Assembly: GCF_003259255.1 (NCBI RefSeq)
Contig: NZ_QGOL01000007.1
Coordinates: forward strand, 124,001-188,000
Direction: 5' to 3'
Origin: Algoriphagus litoralis
GTDB taxonomy: Bacteria > Bacteroidota > Bacteroidia > Cytophagales > Cyclobacteriaceae
Length of the DNA: 64,000 nt
Part shown: positions 57,666 through 64,000 of the stretch, one piece after another
Layout: each line of letters opens with the position of its first letter
Numbering within the stretch: position 1 is the stretch's first letter
The notes under the pieces: generated by a model
Told to the model about the DNA's origin: nothing
The model's input: only the letters and a program-made list of their open reading frames with translations
Databases searched by the model: none
Translations under genes and position numbers: made by a program

Positions 57666-57693
57666 AAAAAAACCGACCATTTCTGATCGGTTT
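57666..57693 (-). terminator. Intrinsic terminator of the mla operon
   Basis: On the minus strand AAACCGATC (plus positions 93-85 of 576xx) pairs with GGTCGGTTT over 9 bp with one wobble, and U's follow from the A run at 57666-57672. It lies just 7 bp after the MlaD stop codon. Confidence 0.75.
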
Positions 57694-57699
57694 CATGCT

Positions 57700-58683
57700 T
57701 TAGTTTCCTCCTGCGGCTTTCTCTTCTGCTTTCGCTTTTCGCTTAAAGCCCTTATTGAATGGCCAGGTATATTCCAATGCCTCCATCCCTTTGTTGAGAT
57801 TGTATGTCGCCGAATCAGTATTTTCCAAGGTGCTCTTAAGCGATTTTGCAAACTCAGGGTCATTGAGCAGCATACCCATAGAATTGTCTGTAGAGTTCAG
57901 CTTATCGGTGATTTCACTCAGTTTTTGGGTCATTTCCTGAGAGTTTGCAGCAGTAGCTCTGAGGCTTTCCATGCTTGCTTTCAAGTCAGTCACCATGGTG
58001 GTATCTGTCACCAAGTCATTGAATAGATTTCCCTCCTTGTTCAGTTTAGCCGTAAAGGAATTCAGTTCGTTGATGATCCGCAGGCTATTTGAGGACGCCC
58101 GATCCAAATTAACTAGAATATCTTTGAAGTTTTGGGCAAGTGTAGAATCGGTCATCACCGCTCCCACTATTCCCTCTCCCTCGGCAATTTTGCTAGTCAG
58201 CACCTTTAGGTTTTCGGTGATCCCCACTAGGTTTTCATTGTTTACCTGCAGCGTCTCCATCATCTGATCGGTATCGAGCGGCATGACAGACTCCAGTCGA
58301 TCCCCATCTTCCACTGCCGGAGAATCTGTACTTCCACCATAAATGACGATGATCTTATTCCCAATCAAACCATCCGAACTGATGGTTGCTTTGGAATTTT
58401 TACGGATAAAATCAGCTACTGATTTTTCCACGTTCATTTCGATTTCTACTTGGGACTCGCCATAGAAGTTGATCTTGCGAACCGTCCCGATTTTCACCCC
58501 GGAAAACCAGATGTTATTGCCAGTCTGCAATCCACCGATATCGTCAAAGACGGTCTTCAGATGGATGGATTTCACAAATTTCTTTTGCTGGCCTCCCAGC
58601 GTCAAAACGCCGGTAACCAAGATTGCTATTCCCAGAAACACAAAAATGCCTACCAGGACTGATCGTTTATTTTCTCCTCTCAT
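57700..58683 (-). CDS. mlaD: MlaD/MCE-family substrate-binding protein
   Basis: A 327-residue protein with one N-terminal membrane helix (about 8-28), one MCE domain (about 40-125; VFDDIGGLQTGNNIWFSG, then SSDGLIGNKIIVIYGG) and a long helical tail (130-300). The MCE ring forms the periplasmic tunnel of the lipid transporter. Its ATG overlaps the mlaF stop (ATGA). The C-terminus is Lys/Ala-rich. It is the last gene of mlaE-mlaF-mlaD. Confidence 0.9.
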   Translation of the reverse strand: MRGENKRSVLVGIFVFLGIAILVTGVLTLGGQQKKFVKSIHLKTVFDDIGGLQTGNNIWFSGVKIGTVRKINFYGESQVEIEMNVEKSVADFIRKNSKATISSDGLIGNKIIVIYGGSTDSPAVEDGDRLESVMPLDTDQMMETLQVNNENLVGITENLKVLTSKIAEGEGIVGAVMTDSTLAQNFKDILVNLDRASSNSLRIINELNSFTAKLNKEGNLFNDLVTDTTMVTDLKASMESLRATAANSQEMTQKLSEITDKLNSTDNSMGMLLNDPEFAKSLKSTLENTDSATYNLNKGMEALEYTWPFNKGFKRKAKAEEKAAGGN

Positions 58684-59438
58684 GAGTTTATAAAATTATA
58701 ATCGTAGAATGATTTGATGCGCTCGTCATCAGCATTTGGAAATACTTCATCAAATGTGCCCACCGCGCCGAATTGCCCATCCAATAAGACTGCCATGCGA
58801 TCACCTGTCTGCTTGGCGCATGTCAAATCATGGGTTATCACGATGGAAGAGGTCTTGTACCGCTCCCTTACTTCCAAAATCAGGTTATTAATATCCCCAC
58901 AGGTGATCGGATCCAATCCTGCAGTCGGTTCATCATAGAGCATGATGGCTGGATTCAGGATCAGAGTACGTGCCACGCCGATTCGTTTCTTTTGCCCACC
59001 CGATAGTTCGGATGGCATCTGGTTGATCGTCTGAGGAAGCCCGACAGCATCCAATAGCTCTTCTATCCTCAGGTTGATTTCCTTTTTGGTCAGGTTTTTT
59101 TCATTTCGCACCAAAGGAAACTCCAAGTTTTCTCTGACAGTCATACTGTCGTACAAGGCGGAATTCTGAAAGGAAAACCCGATTTTCAGACGAAGTTCAT
59201 TCAGTTTCCTTTTGTTCAAGTTGGCTACCTCTTTTCCAAAAACAGACATACTTCCTGAATCTTGGGTCAATAGTCCCACCATGATCTTGATCAAAACGGA
59301 CTTACCTGTACCAGATTTCCCCAAAACGACGAGGTTTTCTTCCCGGTACAAGTCCAGATCTACTCCTTTCAGCACCTCGAGATCACCAAATGCTTTCTTT
59401 AACCCTCTTATTTCGACTACTTTTTCCTGTAGATTCAT
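58680..59438 (-). CDS. mlaF: MlaF-like ABC transporter ATPase
   Basis: A 252-residue ATPase with Walker A GKSGTGKSVLIKIMVG (about 38-53), ABC signature LSGGQKKRIGVART, Walker B IMLYDEPTAGLD and switch His in IVITHDL. It powers phospholipid movement between the membranes with MlaE and MlaD. Starts 3 bp after the mlaE stop; overlaps mlaD by 4 nt. Confidence 0.94.
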   Translation of the reverse strand: MNLQEKVVEIRGLKKAFGDLEVLKGVDLDLYREENLVVLGKSGTGKSVLIKIMVGLLTQDSGSMSVFGKEVANLNKRKLNELRLKIGFSFQNSALYDSMTVRENLEFPLVRNEKNLTKKEINLRIEELLDAVGLPQTINQMPSELSGGQKKRIGVARTLILNPAIMLYDEPTAGLDPITCGDINNLILEVRERYKTSSIVITHDLTCAKQTGDRMAVLLDGQFGAVGTFDEVFPNADDERIKSFYDYNFINS

Positions 59439-59441
59439 AAC

Positions 59442-60239
59442 TTAAGCTCCTCGGATTGCATTGACGATTTGAAGTACGAGCAGTTCTTCGATAAAGATCA
59501 AAAACATCGCCATCACGACTGCTGCATTGGCAGCCCGACCCACCCCTTCGGTACCTTTGGATGAATTGTAGCCCTTGTAGCAACCCACTATCCCGATGGT
59601 AAATCCAAATAGAATGGATTTGAAGATGGAGGAAGTCACATCCAAGAAGGTGATCGACTCAAAAACCTGTACAAAGAATGTCGACATACTGACTAGCTCA
59701 TTCTTATTTACGCTAAGAAACGAACCCATCAAAGCCACAAAATCAGTATACATCACCAATAAAGGAATCATCAAAGTGGTGGCCAATACTCGGGTGACAA
59801 CCAAGAATTTGAAAGGATTCGTGGCTGAGACCTCCATAGCATCGATCTGCTCCGTCACCTTCATGGAGCCTATCTCAGCTCCAATACTCGAACCCACCTT
59901 ACCGGCAGCGATCAAGGCTGTCACCAAAGGACCCATTGCCCGCACTACAGCGATAGAAATCAGCGATGGGAGCCAGGATGCAGCTCCAAACTCGGAGAGT
60001 GAGGGCCTCGATTGATTGGTAAATACAATACCGACAATAAAGCCAGTAAGTGATATCAAGGGCAAGGATTCTACACCGATTCGGTAGCACTGATGCACCA
60101 CTTCCTTAAACTCATAAGGGGGCAAAAAAACCTCTTGAAAAAATCGTTTGACGAAAATCCAAGCGTCATTCAAGCCAATAAAAAATTTATCTAATTTTTT
60201 CGAAAGCAACGGCTTTCGGTCATCCGATTCTTCAGCCAT
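59442..60239 (-). CDS. mlaE: MlaE-like ABC transporter permease
   Basis: A 265-residue inner-membrane permease with about five helices and the MlaE family core GPLVTALIAAGKVGSSIGAE, then EVSATNPFKFLVVTRVLATTLMIPLL and FGFTIGIVGCYKGYNSSKGT. The N-terminal 30 residues are hydrophilic. It forms the channel for lipid transfer with MlaF. A response regulator lies 60 bp upstream, possibly in the same transcript. No MlaB or MlaC is encoded here. Confidence 0.92.
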   Translation of the reverse strand: MAEESDDRKPLLSKKLDKFFIGLNDAWIFVKRFFQEVFLPPYEFKEVVHQCYRIGVESLPLISLTGFIVGIVFTNQSRPSLSEFGAASWLPSLISIAVVRAMGPLVTALIAAGKVGSSIGAEIGSMKVTEQIDAMEVSATNPFKFLVVTRVLATTLMIPLLVMYTDFVALMGSFLSVNKNELVSMSTFFVQVFESITFLDVTSSIFKSILFGFTIGIVGCYKGYNSSKGTEGVGRAANAAVVMAMFLIFIEELLVLQIVNAIRGA

Positions 60240-60298
60240 AGTAATATTCTGATTTTCGAAAATAAGTAATTTTATTAAAAGCCATTGGGAAATTAAGC

Positions 60299-60670
60299 CT
60301 AGGTACCAAGGATATAATGCAAATCAGGTTCCAATAATGGCTTTTCAAAAAATCCAGAAATCCTTGCATCCTCAAGGGCACGGGCTCGGTCTCCTGGATG
60401 GATTGATCCTGATAGAAGGAAAAACTTTCCCTGAAAGTTCAATTCCTCCAACTGATCTAAAAATTGCCAGCCGTCGGAAAAGCTTAGGTTAATATCTGAT
60501 ATCACGATATCAGGCGAATTTGATTGGATAAAAACCAAAGCAGAATTGACATCTTCAAAAAAAATCAGGTCGATATCAAAGTTCAGCAGCGCGATTCTTT
60601 TTCGGAAAAGCAGGTGCTGGATTTTATCATCGTCCAAGACTAAAATCTTTTTTCTGGAAGCGGTCGTCAT
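60299..60670 (-). CDS. Single-domain response regulator receiver protein
   Basis: A 123-residue receiver without output domain. Acidic pocket at VLDDD (13-15), phosphoacceptor Asp59 in VISDINLSFSDG, Ser87/Ser89 in FLLSGSIHPGD, and Lys110 in FFEKPL. It may relay phosphate to other proteins. It lies just upstream of mlaE in the same direction; a direct link is inference only. Confidence 0.87.
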   Translation of the reverse strand: MTTASRKKILVLDDDKIQHLLFRKRIALLNFDIDLIFFEDVNSALVFIQSNSPDIVISDINLSFSDGWQFLDQLEELNFQGKFFLLSGSIHPGDRARALEDARISGFFEKPLLEPDLHYILGT

Positions 60671-61028
60671 GAAGGAAAAATGAATTTTAAAATAGAAGAA
60701 ACAGCGCTATTGTGTCGGTAAAGAAACGAAAAAATAGACTTGCGGAGATCATTGGGTGAATTGATTTCTGTTTTTCCGATTCTCAGTACAAATGGAAAAT
60801 TAAGTTTTTTGGATTTTTTAGATAACTCTAATTTATTTAGATAGGGCAAATTACAAGACATCTAAAAGTACTATAATTAGTATATAAATCAGTAGGTTGA
60901 ATATTTTTTTCTCAATTTTTAATTCAGCTGATTATCTAAAGTCTCGAAGCGCTTTTTTCTTAAATTGGGAATAAGGAAAAAACAATACTGCTGCTGGAGA
61001 TTTTACCGAAGCAGGCCGTCGATAGATA
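60671..61028. other. Intergenic region, no gene recognised
   Basis: About 360 bp before the promoter of the DUF389 gene, AT-rich. A 64-codon minus-strand frame (60667-60861) meets the response regulator start by an ATGA overlap but has no recognisable features or upstream promoter, so it is not called. Confidence 0.4.
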
Positions 61029-61056
61029 TTGTCTACAGGAAAAAAGGCTAATTTTG
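61029..61056 (+). promoter_or_regulatory. Promoter of the DUF389 gene
   Basis: -33 TTG (61029-61031), 17-nt spacer, -7 TAATTTTG (61049-61056); both match the Bacteroidota consensus. The -7 box ends 4 nt before the ATG at 61061, so the transcript is expected to begin at or within one or two bases of the start codon. Confidence 0.6.
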
Positions 61057-61060
61057 TACC

Positions 61061-62449
61061 ATGCCAGAAATCACGGAAAACCCGAAAAAATCAATCCGCA
61101 AACGCAATGGATTGATCCGAATGTTGATCTATCTCCGGGAGCGATTTGACCTCGAAGAAGGCAAGGAAGATGAACTCGAAACCATCGAATACATCTCCAA
61201 AAATGTAGAGTTCAAAGGAGCCAACCTATGGATTTTGATCTTTGCAATCTTTGTGGCTTCGGTGGGATTGAATGTCAATTCTACCGCTGTGATCATCGGC
61301 GCGATGCTGATCTCCCCTCTCATGGGACCAATCATGGGGATCGGGTTGGCAGCAGGAATCAATGATTTTGAATTGCTCAAAAGGTCGGTAAGAAATCTCC
61401 TGGTCGCGGTATTTATTTCGATCCTCACCTCCACCATTTATTTTTCCATTACCCCTATCTATGGAGCAGAATCAGAATTACTCGCCCGGACAGAGCCCAC
61501 GGTTTGGGATGTTTTGATTGCCCTGTTTGGAGGCTTAGCCGGAATCATAGCTGGATCCAGAAAAGAGAAAAGTAACGCGATCCCAGGAGTAGCCATTGCC
61601 ACAGCGCTCATGCCTCCATTGTGTACTGCTGGTTACGGTTTGGCTACTGGAAATCTCCTCTATTTTTTTGGAGCCTTCTATCTTTTCTTCATCAATTCTG
61701 TGTTTATCAGCCTTTCCACCTACCTGATTGTGCGATTCATGGGGTATCCCAAAAAGCACTTTTTGGACCGGGCAAAAGAAAAAAGAGTTCAGACCTACAT
61801 CACGGTATTTACACTTTTGACATTGATTCCAAGTATCTACCTTGCCTATGGGATTGTGAAAAAAACATTCTGGAATGAGCAGGCTAGGAAATTTGTGGCT
61901 TTGGAAATGCAGTTCCCGAAAACCCAGATATTGACCTCCGAATATGATTATTCTTCAGACAAAAAGTCCATCACCGTCAGTCTCATCGGCGAAATGATCA
62001 AAGAAGAAGAAATCGGGATCTTGAAAAATAAAATTGCAGCCCTGGGACTTACCGAGACAGAATTAATCATCCATCAAAACGGCAGCAATGGCACCGATAT
62101 CAATGTCCTCAGAAATGATATTCTCAAAGATCTCTATGAGCGAAATGAAGGTCTGATCCGAGATAAAGATCAGAAAATAGCGCTCTTGGAAAGTGAACTT
62201 TCGGAAGACGCCCAAATTCGTACCCTAAGCCAAGAGGTGGCCCTAGAAGCCAAAATCAATCATCCAAACCTCAAGAAGTTCAGTTTGGGCAGGTCGATTT
62301 TCACTGATCTGGACAAAAATCAGACAGATACACTCATCTCAGCCTATGCCTCATTTCAGCCCAGTGCCCAACGTACAGAAATAAACAAACTTCGGGATTG
62401 GCTTAAAGTCAGAACAAAGTCTGACACGGTGGCCCTAATTATCGACTAA
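61061..62449 (+). CDS. DUF389 (TIGR00341) membrane protein
   Basis: A 462-residue protein with five to six membrane helices in the first 270 residues and a soluble C-terminal half. Motifs: SVGLNVNSTAVIIGAMLISPLMGPIMGIG (about 66-94) and IAGSRKEKSNAIPGVAIATALMPPLCTAGYGLA (about 165-197), which are the repeated family signature. The C-terminal part (about 290-460) has an alpha/beta pattern, including a coiled-coil-like helix (LIRDKDQKIALLESEL). Function not established. Predicted start is leaderless or nearly so. It is cotranscribed with the YCII gene 12 bp downstream. Confidence 0.9.
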   Translation: MPEITENPKKSIRKRNGLIRMLIYLRERFDLEEGKEDELETIEYISKNVEFKGANLWILIFAIFVASVGLNVNSTAVIIGAMLISPLMGPIMGIGLAAGINDFELLKRSVRNLLVAVFISILTSTIYFSITPIYGAESELLARTEPTVWDVLIALFGGLAGIIAGSRKEKSNAIPGVAIATALMPPLCTAGYGLATGNLLYFFGAFYLFFINSVFISLSTYLIVRFMGYPKKHFLDRAKEKRVQTYITVFTLLTLIPSIYLAYGIVKKTFWNEQARKFVALEMQFPKTQILTSEYDYSSDKKSITVSLIGEMIKEEEIGILKNKIAALGLTETELIIHQNGSNGTDINVLRNDILKDLYERNEGLIRDKDQKIALLESELSEDAQIRTLSQEVALEAKINHPNLKKFSLGRSIFTDLDKNQTDTLISAYASFQPSAQRTEINKLRDWLKVRTKSDTVALIID

Positions 62450-62461
62450 AACCCAAAACAT

Positions 62462-62914
62462 ATGAAGATCTCACTATTCACACTTGCGCTATTATTCACA
62501 TTCGCTTTTTCGTCATTTTCTCAGGAACAATACGACGAAAGCTTGGCCACTAAACTTGGGGCTGATGACTATGGTATGCGCAAGTATGTGATGGCTTTTC
62601 TCTTGCGTGGAGACCGAGTCAGTGAATATGGTGAAACTGAGCGGGCGGACATTCAAGCCGGACATATGGCTAATATTTCAAGAATGGCTGAAATGGGCAA
62701 ACTGATCGTGGCTGGGCCATTTTTTGGCAATGACGAATTGCGAGGGATTTATATCTTCGACGTGCAAACCATTGAAGAGGCCAAAGCGCTAACCGAAACA
62801 GATCCCGCCATCAAGGCCGGAGTGCTAAAAATGGACCTGAAGGAATGGTACGGTTCCGCGGCACTGATGATGCTGCCTGAGATCTATCCCAAGGTGACAA
62901 AGAAGAGTTTTTAG
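62462..62914 (+). CDS. YCII-domain protein with signal peptide
   Basis: A 150-residue protein with a signal peptide (ending SSFSQ) and one YCII-like domain (about 40-135; VMAFLLRGDRVSEYG, then HMANISRMAEMGKLIVAGPFFG, DVQTIEEAKALTETDPAIKAG). The conserved His and Asp of YCII are present. The fold is a ferredoxin-like dimer; the biochemical role is not known. The export signal is unusual for a family that is mainly cytosolic. Confidence 0.8.
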   Translation: MKISLFTLALLFTFAFSSFSQEQYDESLATKLGADDYGMRKYVMAFLLRGDRVSEYGETERADIQAGHMANISRMAEMGKLIVAGPFFGNDELRGIYIFDVQTIEEAKALTETDPAIKAGVLKMDLKEWYGSAALMMLPEIYPKVTKKSF

Positions 62915-63144
62915 TCTTAGTGATCAGTTTTCAGTCGAAGTGGTCAGGTTGCACTGGTTAGTAGCAGTGGATTGAGTCCGGCTGAGCGGAGTCGAAGCCG
63001 ATATTCAATTTTCAGTGGTCAGTCGCACTTTTATGAAATCTGTAATTGGTAAGTAGTGTGCGATAAGTTGTGATTGCATTTACTGCTCACCGTTTACAAG
63101 TTAGAAAACTCCGCTCAGGGTGACACTTCCTTGCCTACTGAACA
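62915..63144. repeat. Repeat-rich spacer with dispersed-motif copies
   Basis: 230 bp with no gene. It holds an inverted copy of the 20-bp motif found at 11896-11915 (62980-62999, exact), a partial copy ACTCCGCTCAGGGTGACA (63108-63125, two changes from ACTCCGCTCAGCCTGACA), and several short direct repeats such as CAGTGGTCAGT and GGTCAG. The spacing and sequence type are those of decayed dispersed elements. Confidence 0.7.
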
Positions 63145-64000
63145 CTACCTTCCGCACATCTCCAAATACGGGCAATAAGCGCATTTTTTTAGATCTTCTG
63201 CTTGTGAAAAAGGAACCTCGGGATTGTACATTTCTTCTAGAAGTTTCCTTAGACCTAACTCATACTCTTGAGCATGGTCACGATAATCATTCAGCTCAAT
63301 GCCCAGCTTATACGGCTCTTTGAATTGCAGATAGGGATTGAAATCATCCGAAAAGATCTCCTTCAGGTTAAAAATCGCTGGTTTTAGCGGTGCGGAGCTC
63401 TGAGGATGCGTCGCCTGATAGATCAAACCGTAAAACATCGTCTGCATGCCGGCTTTATTTCGATTGGTATCGTCCCGGTTAAATAAGGAAGGAATATCCG
63501 GAAAATCCTTTTTGTCCCCGCCAGACTTGTAATCGATGAGTCGGACCACGCCATTCAATTCATCTACGCGGTCAATGATTCCTTTCAAAGCGATTTCCCG
63601 ATGCCCGAGGCTCGTTTGGATGCCAAGTTTGGCGCGGTACTCCTTGCCTTTCTCCAATGAAATCAATCGAAATGGAGCGGATTCTTCATCTATTTCCAAG
63701 ACTCGTCTGATGTATTTCTGCAAAACATCCCGAGCGATAGCCAACTGACCATTCAGCTTCGTCTCTGCAGCATCCTCTAAATGGTAATTGGTTCGAATGG
63801 CTTTCTCAATCGCAGGAAATATCCAGTTGGTCTTCAATTCTTTGAAATCTTCGGGTACTAGTACCGCACGCCTCTTCCGCTCAATAAAACCCAAATACAG
63901 GTTTTCCATGCTGTAGTGAGCCAAATTCCCAAATACTCCCGCATCGATTTCCTCGGTGACTTCTTTCTTTTCCTCGATTAAAGCGATGTATTTTAGGTAA
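63145..64000 (-). CDS. PD-(D/E)XK nuclease, RecB/AddB-type C-terminal part (partial)
   Basis: The C-terminal 285 residues of a PDDEXK_1-type nuclease; the gene enters from the right edge. Visible: FGNLAHYSMENLY near the start, the catalytic GIIDRVDELNGVVRLIDYKSGG (Asp in DRVD and the D-Y-K of the second strand), QTMFYGLIYQ, and a Cys-rich end CAYCPYLEMC that resembles the iron-sulfur cluster ligands of AddB-like nucleases (one Cys would lie upstream). Probably part of a recombination/repair exonuclease. The upstream remainder, including any helicase partner, is not in the window. Confidence 0.85.
   Translation of the reverse strand, partial: YLKYIALIEEKKEVTEEIDAGVFGNLAHYSMENLYLGFIERKRRAVLVPEDFKELKTNWIFPAIEKAIRTNYHLEDAAETKLNGQLAIARDVLQKYIRRVLEIDEESAPFRLISLEKGKEYRAKLGIQTSLGHREIALKGIIDRVDELNGVVRLIDYKSGGDKKDFPDIPSLFNRDDTNRNKAGMQTMFYGLIYQATHPQSSAPLKPAIFNLKEIFSDDFNPYLQFKEPYKLGIELNDYRDHAQEYELGLRKLLEEMYNPEVPFSQAEDLKKCAYCPYLEMCGR

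Noticed and set aside
60667-60861. 64-codon minus-strand frame overlapping the start of the response regulator
   Set aside because: The ATGA overlap is suggestive, but there is no promoter box, no recognisable feature and the composition reflects the AT-rich spacer. Not enough to call a gene.

Overview
The window is typical Bacteroidota chromosome, most likely from the Cytophagales and close to Algoriphagus/Cyclobacteriaceae; that placement is an inference. Supporting signs are TAnnTTTG-type promoter boxes, almost no Shine-Dalgarno sequences, several TTG/GTG starts, a TonB-dependent receptor with an N-terminal carboxypeptidase-regulatory-like domain, a Bacteroidota-type LptD, QueA and PEP carboxylase, a fused DAHP synthase/chorismate mutase, and many small outer-membrane or lipoprotein families. 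Both ends cut through genes: an acyl-CoA carboxylase subunit on the left and a PD-(D/E)XK nuclease on the right. No rRNA, tRNA, CRISPR array, prophage or intact insertion sequence was found.

Layout. 0-10 kb: cell-envelope genes (amidase, lptD), a stand-alone arginine deiminase, a DUF4197 lipoprotein, a translationally coupled hydrolase/ECF sigma/membrane-protein operon flanked by two near-identical terminators, and a MntA/HepT toxin-antitoxin pair. 10-13 kb: lysS and proline dehydrogenase, separated by a spacer with tandem 7-mers and a dispersed repeat. 13.5-20 kb: a compact aromatic amino-acid operon (DAHP synthase-chorismate mutase, aroB, aroA, pheA, aminotransferase, tyrA). 20-24.5 kb: a RelE/ParE-type TA pair, a serine hydrolase, a Kelch protein and a CsgG-like secreted protein. 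24.7-36.9 kb: MscS channel, BASS transporter, tRNA/rRNA methyltransferase, a BamA-like protein with hemF and a PAP2 phosphatase, two secreted DUF proteins and a sugar porter. 37-45.5 kb: two-component system, TonB-dependent receptor and a run of small envelope proteins. 45.5-57.7 kb: ppc, a lactonase-like protein, menC, queA, a LytTR regulator, pgi, an EEP-family protein and a TonB-C gene broken by an in-frame stop. 57.7-64 kb: an Mla-type lipid ABC transporter, a single-domain response regulator, a DUF389 membrane protein, a YCII protein, repeat-rich spacer and the nuclease.

The strongest unannotated signal is upstream of the aromatic operon (13553-13697). A 31-codon leader peptide has eight Phe/Tyr codons within nine positions. 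It is followed by a 10-bp GAAA-loop terminator whose 5' arm is perfectly complementary over 9 nt to the downstream part of the leader coding region. This is the architecture of a ribosome-mediated Phe/Tyr transcription attenuator. It would couple charging of tRNA-Phe/tRNA-Tyr to all six downstream genes, which together make prephenate and convert it to Phe and Tyr.

Other points of note are candidate leaderless transcripts (-7 box 3-4 nt from the ATG), three convergent gene pairs with overlapping stop codons, and copies of a dispersed intergenic repeat.
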